Origin: Nitrosomonadales bacterium
GTDB lineage: Bacteria; Pseudomonadota; Gammaproteobacteria; Burkholderiales; Gallionellaceae
DNA: 64,000 nt
Assembly (NCBI GenBank): GCA_023259065.1
Contig: JAHFQY010000002.1
Location: 1 to 64,000, forward strand
Direction of reading: 5' to 3'
A program made the translations under genes and the position numbers. Of this stretch, positions 11,463 to 31,286 are shown piece by piece. Numbering within the stretch: position 1 is the first letter of the stretch; each line of letters opens with the position of its first letter. The notes below the pieces were generated by a model. It was not told where the DNA came from, ran no database searches, and was given only the letters and a program-made list of their open reading frames with translations.

Positions 11463-11933
11463 TTAGAAACGGAAATGCGAGAAGGCCTTGTTTGCTTCAG
11501 CCATACGATGCACTTCTTCACGCTTCTTGACCGCACCACCGCGACCTTCAGAAGCATCAATCAACTCACCAGCCAAACGCATACCCATGGATTTCTCGCC
11601 ACGCTTGCGCGCAAAATCCTTCAACCAGCGCATGGCCAGGGCCATACGGCGCGACGGACGCACCTCGACAGGCACCTGATAGTTGGCACCACCCACGCGG
11701 CGGCTCTTAACCTCAACCTGTGGCTTCACATTGTTCAGCGCCAGATTGAACACCTCAATCGGATCCTTGCCATTCTTCTTGGTGATCTGCTCCAAAGCAC
11801 CGTAAAGAATACGCTCGGCAACAGACTTCTTGCCAGCCGTCATCAATACGTTAACGAACTTGGAAAGATCCTGATTGCCGTACTTTGGATCCGGCAGAAC
11901 CTCGCGTTTTGGGACTTCTCTACGTCTTGGCAT
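11463..11933 (-). CDS. rpsG: 30S ribosomal protein S7
   Basis: S7 nucleates the 3' domain of 16S rRNA and, in E. coli, represses the str operon through the rpsL-rpsG spacer. The 156-residue protein starts [19 protein letters not shown] and contains [20 protein letters not shown]. The rpsL-rpsG spacer is 83 bp here, long enough to hold an S7 site, but no clear pairing was identified. Confidence 0.97.
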   Translation of the reverse strand: MPRRREVPKREVLPDPKYGNQDLSKFVNVLMTAGKKSVAERILYGALEQITKKNGKDPIEVFNLALNNVKPQVEVKSRRVGGANYQVPVEVRPSRRMALAMRWLKDFARKRGEKSMGMRLAGELIDASEGRGGAVKKREEVHRMAEANKAFSHFRF

Positions 11934-12016
11934 ATCTAAACCTCGTTGTATCTTGCAAATTCAAAAACAATTGCGACCACCCTGCGGCGATCGCTTACGT
12001 ATACTTAATTATTTAC

Positions 12017-12394
12017 TTAGGCTTTCTTAGGGCGCTTGGTACCGTACTTGGAACGAGACTGCTTACGATCTTTCACACCAGCCGTATCCAGGCTACCGCG
12101 CACCATGTGGTAACGCACACCAGGCAAGTCTTTCACACGACCACCGCGAATCAATACCACCGAGTGCTCCTGCAGGTTGTGACCCTCACCACCAATGTAG
12201 GAGATCACCTCAAAGCCGTTGGTCAGGCGCACCTTGGCAACCTTACGCAACGCGGAGTTTGGTTTTTTTGGAGTAGTCGTGTAAACACGAGTACAGACAC
12301 CACGCTTCTGCGGACTACCCGCAAGCGCAGGCACCTTGCTTTTGCTGACTTCAACAGAACGGGGACTGCGCACTAACTGGTTAATCGTTGGCAT
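12017..12394 (-). CDS. rpsL: 30S ribosomal protein S12
   Basis: S12 sits at the decoding centre; changes in it give streptomycin resistance in other bacteria. The 125-residue protein starts [12 protein letters not shown] and has [18 protein letters not shown] and [19 protein letters not shown]. The lysines in [10 protein letters not shown] and the block [11 protein letters not shown] match the sensitive type. It is the first gene of the str operon with a consensus promoter about 100 bases upstream. Confidence 0.98.
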   Translation of the reverse strand: MPTINQLVRSPRSVEVSKSKVPALAGSPQKRGVCTRVYTTTPKKPNSALRKVAKVRLTNGFEVISYIGGEGHNLQEHSVVLIRGGRVKDLPGVRYHMVRGSLDTAGVKDRKQSRSKYGTKRPKKA

Positions 12395-12443
12395 TATATG
12401 GTTCCTAAAAACTCTACTAAATCAATGTATAAGAATAACAATT

Positions 12444-12481
12444 GCCGTCACAGCAAGAGTTTCCTGTTTCGCTGTAACGGC
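12444..12481 (-). promoter_or_regulatory. 11-bp leader hairpin of the str operon
   Basis: Within the leader downstream of the str promoter, 12471-12481 pairs with 12444-12454 over 11 positions, with one G-U pair in the RNA and a 16-base loop. The sequence after it is moderately T-rich (AATTGTTATTCTTA) without a clean U-run. It could be a late terminator for read-through from rpoC, or a leader structure controlling rpsL. Confidence 0.5.
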
Positions 12482-12495
12482 CAAAATGACCGCGC

Positions 12496-12524
12496 ATTCT
12501 AGTGACGAACGCGCGAACTGTCAA
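12496..12524 (-). promoter_or_regulatory. consensus sigma-70 promoter of the str operon
   Basis: On the minus strand TTGACA (12519-12524, perfect) and TAGAAT (12496-12501, five of six) are separated by 17 bases. The promoter begins about 5 bases after the rpoC stop codon and drives rpsL-rpsG-fusA-tuf. The bases after the -10 (GCGCGG) are GC-rich, the type of discriminator linked to stringent control; that link is inferred. Confidence 0.85.
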
Positions 12525-12529
12525 GCGGG

Positions 12530-16750
<4,221 letters not shown>

Positions 16751-16834
16751 TTGAAACTCCTCATTAGCCTTGTGCCCATCAACCTGGGATTATCAACAAC
16801 CTTGCCCTGCATGCGGCGAACCGCATAAGGGGTG

Positions 16835-20905
<4,071 letters not shown>

Positions 20906-21020
20906 TGACATCTCCACGGCAGAGGGAAAAAGATAAGGGACAAAAAGCGCAACTCACGCTTGTTAACCGTTAGCCTCTCGGTATTACACAGACCACCATT
21001 TCGGGCGGCATTCAAGAAAC

Positions 21021-21052
21021 GGCAAAAGGCTGACGGCAAACCGTCAGCCTTT
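21021..21052 (-). terminator. attenuator between rplL and rpoB
   Basis: On the minus strand a 9-bp perfect stem (21041-21049 with 21028-21036) with a TTTG loop can extend to 12 pairs through flanking A/T bases, and is followed by TTTTGCC. This is a compact intrinsic terminator about 120 bases before rpoB. In E. coli a partial terminator at the same place lets only some polymerases pass, setting the L7/L12 to beta ratio. The same role is likely here. Confidence 0.8.
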
Positions 21053-21067
21053 ATGCACAGGCTACTA

Positions 21068-21445
21068 TTACTTGATTTCAGCAGTAGCGCCAGCTTCGAT
21101 AAGCTGCTTGGCGATTGCGTCAGCGTCAGCCTTGGATACACCTTCTTTAACTGCTTTAGGTGCACCGTCAACCAGATCCTTGGCTTCTTTCAAGCCCAGG
21201 CCGGTAATCGCGCGAACAACTTTAATTACGTTAACCTTGCTATCACCAGCAGACATCAGGTGTACGGTGAACTCGGTTTGCTCGGCAGCAGCAGCGCCGC
21301 CAGCAGCGCCGCCAGCAGGGGCAGCAACAGCAACAGCAGCAGCGGATACGCCAAACTTCTCTTCCATTTCCTTGATCAGTGAGGACAGTTCCAGCACAGT
21401 CATTTGTGCAATTGCGTCCAGAATGTCAGCTTTATTAACAGCCAT
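21068..21445 (-). CDS. rplL: 50S ribosomal protein L7/L12
   Basis: L7/L12 forms the mobile stalk that recruits GTPase factors. The 125-residue protein has the N-terminal dimerisation helices ([20 protein letters not shown]), an alanine/glycine-rich hinge at about residues 38-54, and the C-terminal factor-binding domain with [20 protein letters not shown]. It follows rplJ by 42 bp. It is normally needed in several copies per ribosome, which fits the attenuator placed just after it. Confidence 0.98.
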   Translation of the reverse strand: MAVNKADILDAIAQMTVLELSSLIKEMEEKFGVSAAAVAVAAPAGGAAGGAAAAEQTEFTVHLMSAGDSKVNVIKVVRAITGLGLKEAKDLVDGAPKAVKEGVSKADADAIAKQLIEAGATAEIK

Positions 21446-21487
21446 GTGATTCTCCTAAATGTTTAATTCAAAAATATGCAGTTGACG

Positions 21488-21991
21488 TTAAGCGGCAGCC
21501 GTTTCGGCTTCCTTCTTGTCGCGGATTGCAGCCAGGCCGCGCACGAATGTGCTTGTAGCAGCATTCATTGTCGCCATCAGCATCGCAATCAGCTCGTCGC
21601 GACTTGGTGTCGCTGCCAGCACCTTGACTTCGTCCGCAGACATCACGGCACCCGCCATCGAACCAGCCTTGATCACCAGCTTATCGTTTGTCTTGGCAAA
21701 GTCATTCACCACTTTTGCAGCAGCAACGGCGTCGGCACTGATGCTGTACACCAGTGGGCCAACCATTTTTTCCGCCAATGCTTCAAAAGGAGTGCCTTGT
21801 ACCGCGCGACGTGCCAGCGTGTTTTTCAACACGTGGAAGTACACACCAGAGCTACGCGCATTAGCACGCAACTTGGTAATGTCGGCCACAGCGATACCAC
21901 GGTACTCTGCCAGAACAATAGTCTGAGCCTGTGCAACTTGCGCACTGACTTCAGCAACTACCGCCTGCTTTTCTTGCAGATTAAGACTCAA
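21488..21991 (-). CDS. rplJ: 50S ribosomal protein L10 (TTG start)
   Basis: L10 anchors the L7/L12 stalk and, with it, represses its own translation in E. coli. The 167-residue protein begins [20 protein letters not shown]. The only start that fits is a TTG at 21989-21991, preceded by a strong GGAGG site 6 bases upstream. A seven-codon reading frame (ATG at 22001 down to TAA at 21978) overlaps this start in another frame. A weak start codon with a strong binding site may be part of translational control. Confidence 0.95.
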   Translation of the reverse strand: MSLNLQEKQAVVAEVSAQVAQAQTIVLAEYRGIAVADITKLRANARSSGVYFHVLKNTLARRAVQGTPFEALAEKMVGPLVYSISADAVAAAKVVNDFAKTNDKLVIKAGSMAGAVMSADEVKVLAATPSRDELIAMLMATMNAATSTFVRGLAAIRDKKEAETAAA

Positions 21992-22406
21992 AGTCTTCCT
22001 CCATCTCTAACCAGAATACAAAACATGTTTCGTATTCCATCATTAATAACCGCGTCCTCAAGCCATCGAAGAGAACATCACAACTGTTCAGACTTCACTT
22101 GCGGGCACACCATCTACGTGGGTCAACGATTTGCATCGTCAATTAAATCATTGGCAGAAGCCGCCTCCGATACCTACGGTCTTTGACAAGCTGCCATGTT
22201 GCCAGCAGTCCAAAGCACTTATACGCAGCCACATAAACCTACTGCGCGAACTGGCACCGGGGTCGCGCGGTGCTCGGCATCCTCGTGTACACCAGTACAC
22301 TCCGGTGCCTGCGCTCCGGGCTTCCCCAATGCCAGCCCGCTCGCTACGGTTTCTGTCGCTACGTATGCGACACAGGCGAATGCACCGTGTCGCAAATTTT
22401 TATTAC
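21992..22406 (-). promoter_or_regulatory. 415-base rplA-rplJ spacer with alternative hairpins (L10 leader region)
   Basis: This is the only stretch over 300 bases without a gene. Near rplA, the segment 22367-22373 can pair either with 22387-22393 (7 bp) or with 22354-22359 (6 bp). These are two mutually exclusive hairpins. Further on are GGGCT/AGCCC (22318-22322 with 22334-22338), a GTGTAC/GTACAC palindrome (22285-22300) and an 8-bp pair closing around it (22253-22260 with 22302-22309). The rest leads to the rplJ start. A spacer of this size holds the L10 leader in E. coli. I cannot name the RNA. Confidence 0.5.
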
Positions 22407-23102
22407 TTATGCAGCCAGGCTTGCCTGTTCAACGCGAATGCCCACACCCATGGTGCTGGAAATCGCGACTTTCTTCAGGTAAATACCCTTGGAGCCGGCT
22501 GGCTTGGCCTTGTTCAAGGCATCAATCAGCGCCATCATGTTTTCACGCAGGGCGGCCGCATCAAAAGACGCACGACCGATAGTGCACTGCACGATACCGT
22601 TCTTGTCGGTACGATACTGCACCTGACCAGCCTTGGCGTTGCGCACAGCGCCAGCCACATCGGCAGACACCGTACCCACCTTGGGGTTAGGCATCAGGCC
22701 GCGCGGACCCAGAATCTGACCCAGCTGACCCACGATACGCATTGCGTCCGGAGAAGCGATCACTACGTCAAAGTCCATCTTGCCAGCCTTGATGCTCTCG
22801 GCCAGATCTTCAAAACCAACGATATCCGCACCTGCGGCCTTGGCTTCTTCAGCCTTGGGACCCTGCGCAAATACAGCCACACGCATTGTCTTACCCGTGC
22901 CTTTAGGCAACACCACGGAACCACGTACCAGCTGGTCCGATTTACGTGCATCCACACCCAGATTCACGGCCACATCGATGGATTCGTCAAATTTTGCCTT
23001 GGCAGTCTCTTTAACCAGATTCAACGCCTCATCCAGCGCGTACAGCTTGTTACGGTCAACCTTGGCAGCCAGGGCTTTATAACGTTTGGAAACATTCGCC
23101 AT
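22407..23102 (-). CDS. rplA: 50S ribosomal protein L1
   Basis: L1 binds the L1 stalk of 23S rRNA and represses the L11-L1 mRNA in enteric bacteria. I start it at the ATG ending at 23102 ([16 protein letters not shown], 231 residues). GGAGG lies 9 bases upstream; the GTG three codons earlier abuts that site and is unlikely. The protein contains [19 protein letters not shown] and [14 protein letters not shown]. The start is one base past the rplK stop. Confidence 0.97.
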   Translation of the reverse strand: MANVSKRYKALAAKVDRNKLYALDEALNLVKETAKAKFDESIDVAVNLGVDARKSDQLVRGSVVLPKGTGKTMRVAVFAQGPKAEEAKAAGADIVGFEDLAESIKAGKMDFDVVIASPDAMRIVGQLGQILGPRGLMPNPKVGTVSADVAGAVRNAKAGQVQYRTDKNGIVQCTIGRASFDAAALRENMMALIDALNKAKPAGSKGIYLKKVAISSTMGVGIRVEQASLAA

Positions 23103-23103
23103 G

Positions 23104-23535
23104 TTATACACCCTCCACTGTAATACCCATGCTGCGTGCGCTACCAGCGATGGTACGCACAGCCGCGTCCATGTCGGCCGCAGTCAGATCAGGCATCTTT
23201 GTTTTTGCAATGTCTTCAGCTTGCTTGCGGGTCAGCTTGCCAACCTTGTCGGTATGTGGCGTCTTGCTGCCCTTCTGTATACCGGCGGCCTTCTTGATCA
23301 GAATGGTCGCAGGTGGCGTCTTCATGATGAAGGTAAAGCTCTTGTCCGCGTAGGCGGTAATCACCACAGGGATAGGCAAGCCAGGCTCTACGCCTTGAGT
23401 CTGCGCGTTAAACGCCTTGCAGAACTCCATGATATTGAGGCCGCGCTGACCCAGGGCCGGGCCGATGGGAGGACTGGGGTTTGCTTTCCCAGCAGGAACT
23501 TGCAGCTTGATAAAGCCGACAATCTTCTTTGCCAT
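23104..23535 (-). CDS. rplK: 50S ribosomal protein L11
   Basis: L11 forms the GTPase-associated centre with 23S rRNA and is needed for the stringent response through RelA. The 143-residue protein starts [20 protein letters not shown] and has [20 protein letters not shown] and the C-terminal [13 protein letters not shown]-like block. A 91-base leader separates it from nusG. The leader contains GGGGAGCGTGTCGGAGC, a plausible but unproven L1 repressor target. Confidence 0.97.
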   Translation of the reverse strand: MAKKIVGFIKLQVPAGKANPSPPIGPALGQRGLNIMEFCKAFNAQTQGVEPGLPIPVVITAYADKSFTFIMKTPPATILIKKAAGIQKGSKTPHTDKVGKLTRKQAEDIAKTKMPDLTAADMDAAVRTIAGSARSMGITVEGV

Positions 23536-23626
23536 GTTAAAACTCCTATTTATGGGTTAAACGCATGCCGCCATTGCTCCGACACGCTCCCCGTTAAAAA
23601 ACAACTACACTTTACCGCTTAAATTC

Positions 23627-24160
23627 TCAGGCTTTTTCTACCTGGCCGAAATCCAGTTCAACTGGTGTAGAGCGACCAAAAATGGTCACAGCAACACGCA
23701 ACTTGCTCTTGTCGTAATTGACCGTCTCCACCGAGCCGTTAAAGTCGGTAAACGGACCTTCCTTGACGCGCACAGTCTCGCCAATCTCGAACAACACCTT
23801 GGGACGCGGCTTCTCAACACCCGCCTGCATCTGCTGCATGATGTTGTCCACTTCCTTCTGGCTGATCGGTGTCGGCTTCATCGCCGTACCGCCAATAAAA
23901 CCGGAAACCTTGGGTATGCTCTTGACCAGATGCCAGGTTTCGTCGGTCATTTCCATCTCGACCAGCACATATCCTGGGAAGAACTTGCGCTCGCTAATGC
24001 TCTTCTGGCCCGACTTGAGTTCCACAACCTCTTCCACCGGAACCAGAATCTGGCCGAACATATCCTGCATGCCGGCACGCGCAATGCGCTCTACCAGAGC
24101 GCGATGCACACTTTTTTCAAATTGGGAGTACGTATGCACAACATACCAACGCTTAGCCAT
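23627..24160 (-). CDS. nusG: transcription elongation/antitermination factor NusG
   Basis: NusG binds the polymerase clamp and links it to Rho or to the ribosome. The 177-residue protein has the NGN domain ([20 protein letters not shown] onward) and a C-terminal KOW domain ([17 protein letters not shown]). Its ATG overlaps the secE stop by one base, so the two are translationally coupled as in most proteobacteria. Confidence 0.98.
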   Translation of the reverse strand: MAKRWYVVHTYSQFEKSVHRALVERIARAGMQDMFGQILVPVEEVVELKSGQKSISERKFFPGYVLVEMEMTDETWHLVKSIPKVSGFIGGTAMKPTPISQKEVDNIMQQMQAGVEKPRPKVLFEIGETVRVKEGPFTDFNGSVETVNYDKSKLRVAVTIFGRSTPVELDFGQVEKA

Positions 24161-24507
24161 TACTCGACCCGCCCCATCAGTTTATTAACCACCAACAACA
24201 GGCTTGCATCTACCGCCCACAGGAACAGCGCCATAATCACAGCAAACAAAACCACCACGCCGGTGGTCTGCAAGGTTTCCTTGCGCGTTGGCCAAACCAC
24301 GCGCTTGGATTCAGCTACCGAGTCTTTGGCAAAGCCAAAAAAGCGCCTGCCCGGATCAGACGTCCAGGCAACCGCCGCCGCCAGCAACAAACCAAGCAGC
24401 ACTGACACAATGCGCAACACCGCCGCGCTTTCTTGCAAATAGTAGTAGCCGGCAATACCAGCAACAACCAGCAGGAATGCCACGCTTAATTTGATTTTAT
24501 CTGCCAT
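24160..24507 (-). CDS. secE: preprotein translocase subunit SecE
   Basis: SecE clamps the SecY channel in the inner membrane. The 115-residue protein has the three-segment proteobacterial form, with hydrophobic stretches at about residues 7-24, 29-47 and 86-108. The conserved amphipathic region before the last segment reads [20 protein letters not shown]. It lies between tRNA-Trp and nusG, the usual location. Confidence 0.95.
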   Translation of the reverse strand: MADKIKLSVAFLLVVAGIAGYYYLQESAAVLRIVSVLLGLLLAAAVAWTSDPGRRFFGFAKDSVAESKRVVWPTRKETLQTTGVVVLFAVIMALFLWAVDASLLLVVNKLMGRVE

Positions 24508-24549
24508 GCGTGAACTGTCCCTTATTTTACTTTCGTTCTACTTCTTAAC

Positions 24550-24625
24550 TGGCAGGCCAGGAGGGTCTCGAACCCCCAACCCTCGGTTTTGGAGACCGAT
24601 ACTCTACCAATTGAGCTACTGGCCT
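24550..24625 (-). tRNA. tRNA-Trp (CCA)
   Basis: The 76-base gene folds as a cloverleaf: acceptor AGGCCAG/CTGGCCT, a T-loop TTCGAGA, and the anticodon loop CTCCAAA with anticodon CCA. The discriminator G and the CCA tail are encoded. It sits between the tuf terminator and secE, a position typical of betaproteobacteria, and is probably cut from the secE-nusG transcript. Confidence 0.96.
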
Positions 24626-24639
24626 ATTAACCTTTTTAC

Positions 24640-24680
24640 AAAACGACACACAGCGGAGCGACATCAGTCGCCCCGCTGTG
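24640..24680 (-). terminator. hairpin terminator after tuf copy 2
   Basis: A 14-bp stem (24667-24680 with 24649-24662, loop TGAT) follows the tuf stop by about 12 bases. Its single imperfect pair is G-U in the minus-strand RNA but A-C in the plus-strand RNA, which shows that the minus strand is the functional one. It is followed by TGTCGTTTTG, a weak U-stretch. It separates tuf from tRNA-Trp, perhaps with partial read-through. Confidence 0.7.
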
Positions 24681-24692
24681 CATTCACTTCAA

Positions 24693-25883
<1,191 letters not shown>

Positions 25884-25932
25884 GATTATTTCCCCATCAA
25901 GACCGAATTAACGAATGAATCTAAAAAATTTA

Positions 25933-26007
<75 letters not shown>

Positions 26008-26017
26008 AAACTCAAAC

Positions 26018-26091
26018 TGGAGCGGGTGAAGGGGATCGAACCCTCGTCGTAAGTTTGGAAAACTTCTGCTCTACCATTGAGCTACACCCGC
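26018..26091 (-). tRNA. tRNA-Gly (TCC)
   Basis: The 74-base gene has acceptor GCGGGTG/CACCCGC, a normal T-loop TTCGATC and anticodon loop TTTCCAA (anticodon TCC). The discriminator T and CCA are encoded. The first anticodon-stem pair (27-43) is a G-A mismatch while the other four pair. It is 10 bp upstream of tRNA-Thr in the same unit. Confidence 0.94.
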
Positions 26092-26220
26092 ACGCCTTGC
26101 CGCCTACAACCGGATATCCAAAAACACAGACACCCGAGACATACGGCCAAGTTTGCGTGCCACACCCAGCCCAGACTAAAACCTACAGCCAAACTGCATA
26201 TAACACTGCAAAACAAAATA

Positions 26221-26306
<86 letters not shown>

Positions 26307-26320
26307 AAACTGAACCCGTG

Positions 26321-26349
26321 ATTATCCGTATTTACCCACGACTTGTCAA
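26321..26349 (-). promoter_or_regulatory. strong promoter of the tRNA-tuf unit
   Basis: On the minus strand TTGACA (26344-26349, perfect) and GATAAT (26321-26326, five of six) are separated by 17 bases. The expected start falls about 8 bases before the mature tRNA-Tyr. The CACGGG sequence after the -10 is GC-rich as in stringently controlled stable-RNA promoters; the control itself is inferred. Confidence 0.85.
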
Positions 26350-26357
26350 AGGGGTAA

Positions 26358-27653
26358 TTACGATTTTCTGTAGAGAGCGGATTGGGCGTGCGCCTGCAGG
26401 CCTTCACCGAAGGCCAGAGTCGAGGCAATATCGCCCAGCACAGCCGCGCCCCGGGCGGAAACCTGGATCAGACTGCTACGCTTCTGGAAGTCATACACGC
26501 CCAGCGGCGAGGAGAAGCGCGCCGTACCGGAAGTGGGCAGCACGTGGTTGGGACCGGCGCAGTAATCGCCCAGAGACTCGGAGGTATAACGGCCCATGAA
26601 TATGGCGCCGGCATGTTTCAACTTGGGCAGCCATTGCTGCGGCTCATCCACCGACATTTCCAGATGCTCAGGCGCAATGCGGTTGCTGATAGCGCAAGCT
26701 TCGTCGAGATCCTTTACGGTAATCAGTGCGCCGCGATTTTCCAGCGCGGTTTGAATGATGTCGCGGCGCGGCATCTGTTCCAGCAAACGGTTTGCGCTGG
26801 CAGCTACCGCGTCGGCATAAGCCGCATCCGGCGTGATCAGGATGGCCTGGGCCAGCTCATCGTGCTCCGCCTGTGAAAACAGATCCATCGCAATCCAGTC
26901 CGGATTGGTCTTGCCGTCGCAAATCACCAGAATTTCGGACGGGCCCGCCACCATGTCGATACCCACCGCGCCAAACACGCGGCGCTTGGCCGAAGCAACA
27001 TAGGCATTGCCCGGCCCCACCACCTTGTCCACGCGCGGGATGGTCGCCGTGCCATAGGCCAGGGCGGCCACCGCCTGCGCCCCGCCTATGGTGAACACGC
27101 GATCAACCCCGACCAGATAGGCTGCGGCCAGAACCAGCTGGTTCTGCACGCCATCCGGCGTGGGCACCACCATAATCAGCTCGTCCACACCGGCCACCTT
27201 GGCCGGCAAGGCATTCATCAACACGGAGGACGGATAGGCCGCCTTGCCGCCCGGCACATACAAGCCCACACGATCCAGCGGTGTCACCTGCTGCCCGAGC
27301 AAGGTGCCATCTTCCTCGGTGTAACTCCACGAAGTTTGCAGCTGCTTCTGGTGGTAGGCAGTTACACGCTGCGCTGCACGCTCCAGCGCAATGCGCTGCG
27401 CCTCGGGCAAACCCTCAAACGCCGCACGCAACGCCGCCTGCGGCAATTCCAGTGCAGCCGCACTGTTCACCGGCATGCGGTCGAAGCGCTGCGTATATTC
27501 CAGCAGCGCCGCATCGCCGCGCACGCGCACGTCGGCCAGAATCGCGGCCACCGTCGCCTCCAGCTTTTCATCCTGGGTAGATTCAAATGCCAGCAACTGA
27601 GCGAGCTGCGCGTCAAAATCCGGCTGTTGAGAAGAAAGTCGTTTGATATTCAT
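26358..27653 (-). CDS. hisD: histidinol dehydrogenase
   Basis: HisD makes the last two NAD-dependent oxidations of histidine synthesis, histidinol to histidine, using zinc. The 431-residue protein has the family blocks [31 protein letters not shown] and the zinc-site region [12 protein letters not shown] ... [13 protein letters not shown]. It follows hisG by 9 bp. The rest of the his pathway is not in the window. Confidence 0.97.
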   Translation of the reverse strand: MNIKRLSSQQPDFDAQLAQLLAFESTQDEKLEATVAAILADVRVRGDAALLEYTQRFDRMPVNSAAALELPQAALRAAFEGLPEAQRIALERAAQRVTAYHQKQLQTSWSYTEEDGTLLGQQVTPLDRVGLYVPGGKAAYPSSVLMNALPAKVAGVDELIMVVPTPDGVQNQLVLAAAYLVGVDRVFTIGGAQAVAALAYGTATIPRVDKVVGPGNAYVASAKRRVFGAVGIDMVAGPSEILVICDGKTNPDWIAMDLFSQAEHDELAQAILITPDAAYADAVAASANRLLEQMPRRDIIQTALENRGALITVKDLDEACAISNRIAPEHLEMSVDEPQQWLPKLKHAGAIFMGRYTSESLGDYCAGPNHVLPTSGTARFSSPLGVYDFQKRSSLIQVSARGAAVLGDIASTLAFGEGLQAHAQSALYRKS

Positions 27654-27662
27654 GCTGTCCTG

Positions 27663-28304
27663 CTATCCCTGTTTCACAGCCTGTGCGAATGCATCCAGCA
27701 CCGGCTGTATCCTGTTGCGTTTAAGTTTTAAAGAGGCCTGGTTAACCACCAAGCGCGAAGATATCTGCGTAATCTCTTCAACCGCCTTCAGATGATTGGC
27801 CTTTAACGTGGCGCCGCTGCTCACCAGGTCCACTATGGCATCCGACAAACCCACCAGCGGCGCCAGCTCCATCGAACCGTACAGCTTGATCAAATCGACA
27901 TGCACGCCCTTGCCGGCAAAATGTTCGCGCGCCGTCTGCAGATATTTGGTTGCCACACGCAGGCGCGCCCCCTGGCGCACGGCAGCCTCATAGTCAAAAT
28001 CATCGCGCACCGCGACCATCATGCGGCAGCGCGCGATATTCAGGTCCAGCGGTTGGTACAAGCCGGCGCCGCCATGCTCGTCCAGCACGTCCTTGCCCGC
28101 CACACCAATATCTGCCGCACCGTATTGCACATAGGTGGGCACGTCCGAGGCGCGCACGATGATCAGGCGCACATCGTCACGATTGGTCGGCAAGATGAGT
28201 TTGCGCGAAGACTCCGGAGCTTCCAGCGGCGTAATCCCGGCCGCCTGCAGCAACGGCACGGTTTCTTCAAAAATACGCCCCTTGGATAAGGCGATGGTAA
28301 TCAT
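27663..28304 (-). CDS. hisG: ATP phosphoribosyltransferase, short catalytic form
   Basis: HisG joins ATP and PRPP in the first step of histidine synthesis. At 213 residues this is the short form, without the C-terminal ACT-like domain that binds histidine. The short form is active only with the regulatory subunit HisZ, for which there is no gene in the window. Motifs [13 protein letters not shown] and [18 protein letters not shown] are present. It lies 15 bp after murA and 9 bp before hisD. Confidence 0.96.
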   Translation of the reverse strand: MITIALSKGRIFEETVPLLQAAGITPLEAPESSRKLILPTNRDDVRLIIVRASDVPTYVQYGAADIGVAGKDVLDEHGGAGLYQPLDLNIARCRMMVAVRDDFDYEAAVRQGARLRVATKYLQTAREHFAGKGVHVDLIKLYGSMELAPLVGLSDAIVDLVSSGATLKANHLKAVEEITQISSRLVVNQASLKLKRNRIQPVLDAFAQAVKQG

Positions 28305-28319
28305 GGGTTCAGTTTCCGA

Positions 28320-29591
<1,272 letters not shown>

Positions 29592-29834
29592 TTATTTCTT
29601 TTCCTGCCACTCTTGCGGAGTGAATGTTTTAATCGACAAAGCGTGCACCTCATTGTCGTCCATGCGCGCGCCCAGCGTTTTATAGACGCGTTGCTGGCGC
29701 TGGATGCGGCTCATGCCGGCGAATTCCTCGCTCACCACTACCGCCTCAAAATGACGGCCATCGCCAACCACGCTGACATGGCTCAGGGCCATGCCCTGCT
29801 CGATATTTTTTTGTATGCTCTCGGGAGTAACCAT
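29592..29834 (-). CDS. ibaG: BolA/IbaG family protein
   Basis: This 80-residue protein has the BolA fold: the VVGDGRHFEAVVVSEEFAGM core and the C-terminal helix with ALSIKTFTPQEW. BolA-like proteins bind monothiol glutaredoxins and iron-sulfur clusters, and IbaG is linked to acid stress. The position between the mla genes and murA is the one IbaG has in many proteobacteria, which is why I prefer this to other BolA types. Confidence 0.85.
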   Translation of the reverse strand: MVTPESIQKNIEQGMALSHVSVVGDGRHFEAVVVSEEFAGMSRIQRQQRVYKTLGARMDDNEVHALSIKTFTPQEWQEKK

Positions 29835-29856
29835 AAGGGAATATATCCAGTTAATT

Positions 29857-30165
29857 TTATTCGGCAGAACACAGAGGCAATAACTCTGCGATGCCGTACA
29901 ACCTGGCCAGACTCAACAAATTGTCCGGCACGTGGGAAAAACACAAGTTTACATTGTTGCGCTGCGCCTCGCGCAGCCACGACAGCATCAGGCCAACTGC
30001 CGACGAATCCACCGCTTCCACCTGCGCAAAATCAACTATCAGGGAGGACTCAGGCACCATTGATAATGGGCCTGGTGACTGCAAGCCATTGCTGTAAAGC
30101 TTGCCGACAGTTGCCATGGTCAGGCCGCCCTGCAACTGCACACGATTGCCATCGCGCGAAATCAC
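29857..30165 (-). CDS. mlaB: STAS-domain protein, MlaB-like
   Basis: MlaB is the small cytoplasmic STAS subunit that binds the MlaF ATPase in the Mla phospholipid transporter. The 102-residue protein has the STAS core SLIVDFAQVEAVDSSAVGLM, with the Asp-Ser pair typical of this fold. Its start overlaps the mlaC stop by four bases, which ties it to the transporter. Identity rests on fold and position. Confidence 0.85.
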   Translation of the reverse strand: MISRDGNRVQLQGGLTMATVGKLYSNGLQSPGPLSMVPESSLIVDFAQVEAVDSSAVGLMLSWLREAQRNNVNLCFSHVPDNLLSLARLYGIAELLPLCSAE

Positions 30166-30800
30166 TTGGACTCGGCCTTCTTCACCGGCGCTGCCGCAGC
30201 CGCCTTGTTCATTTCCACCAGCGAGCTGATCAGTCCATCAATGCCGGCTTGCTGCACCTTCTCGGCAAAAGAACCGCGATGAGTGTTCACCAGGCTCACC
30301 CCCTCAACTGTCAGGTCGTAAACCTTCCAGCCGCCATCTGTTTTTTCCATGTCGTAATTGACCGGAATAGGCTGTGCGCCAGGCTGCACGATGGCTGTCT
30401 TGACGGTCACATCGGTGGCCCCACTGGCCATCTTGAACGGCTTCACTTCAACATTCTGGTCACGATATACGGTAAATGCCTTGGTGTAAGTGCGCACCAG
30501 CAGATTGCGAAATTCCGCTTCCAGTATTTTCTTCTGCTCGGGGGTCGCCGTGCGCCATGCCTTGCCCACCACCAGCCGGGTCATGTGCGTAAAATCAAAG
30601 TGCGGCAATACCTTGGCATCTACCAGTGCAAGAATTTTCTTCTGGTTTCCCTCGCGAATATCCTTGTCATGCTGAACTACGTCCAGCACCTCTTTCACTG
30701 TTTCCTTGATCAGCACGTCCGGATCCACCCCTTCTGCGGCAACAGCAAAAGGGGTAGCGACCAGCAATAGCGCCAATAACAGTGCGTATGGTTTCTTCAT
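30162..30800 (-). CDS. mlaC: periplasmic phospholipid-binding protein MlaC
   Basis: MlaC shuttles phospholipids between the outer-membrane MlaA complex and the inner-membrane MlaFEDB transporter. The 212-residue protein has a signal peptide (MKKPYALLLALLLVATPFAV, cut near residue 22) and the Tol-Tol-Ttg2 family region FRNLLVRTYTKAFTVYRDQ. A charged/alanine-rich tail ends it. No mlaA gene lies in this window. Confidence 0.93.
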   Translation of the reverse strand: MKKPYALLLALLLVATPFAVAAEGVDPDVLIKETVKEVLDVVQHDKDIREGNQKKILALVDAKVLPHFDFTHMTRLVVGKAWRTATPEQKKILEAEFRNLLVRTYTKAFTVYRDQNVEVKPFKMASGATDVTVKTAIVQPGAQPIPVNYDMEKTDGGWKVYDLTVEGVSLVNTHRGSFAEKVQQAGIDGLISSLVEMNKAAAAAPVKKAESK

Positions 30801-30823
30801 TTCTTCCTCAAATGGTGCGGCGA

Positions 30824-31285
30824 TTATTTCGACTTCTCGGATGTGTTGTAAATAAATTTGGCAATCAAATCTTCCAGGATCATGGCAGGCTGGGTCTTTT
30901 TAAAGGCCTCACCATTTTTCAGCATCTCGCTGTCACCACCGGGCGAAAGACCGATGTAATTTTCGCCCAGCAAACCCGCAGTCTGAATATTGGCAAAAGT
31001 ATCGCGCGGAAACTGGTAACGCTTGTCGACGCTCATTGTCACACGCGCTTCATAGCGCTCCGTATCCAGCATGATCTCGGTCACGCGCCCCACCAGCACC
31101 CCCGCGCTTCGCACCGAGGCAGTCGGCTTCAGTCCGCCCACATTGGTGAAATAGGCCTGCAACTGGTAAGTCTCGGACATGTTGTAGGTACTCAGGTTCC
31201 CCACCTTGAGTGCCAGCACCATCAGCGCCGCAATTCCTGCCACGACAAATGCGCCTACCCATAAATCCAGCGTCGTGCGTTCCAT
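30824..31285 (-). CDS. mlaD: MCE-domain lipid transport protein MlaD
   Basis: MlaD forms the hexameric MCE ring in the periplasm above MlaE. The 153-residue protein has one N-terminal membrane segment (about residues 8-27) and an MCE domain with ASVRSAGVLVGRV and AGLLGENYIGLSPGGD. Length is normal for a single-MCE protein. The gene abuts mlaE (1 bp). Confidence 0.95.
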   Translation of the reverse strand: MERTTLDLWVGAFVVAGIAALMVLALKVGNLSTYNMSETYQLQAYFTNVGGLKPTASVRSAGVLVGRVTEIMLDTERYEARVTMSVDKRYQFPRDTFANIQTAGLLGENYIGLSPGGDSEMLKNGEAFKKTQPAMILEDLIAKFIYNTSEKSK

Positions 31286-31286
31286 G

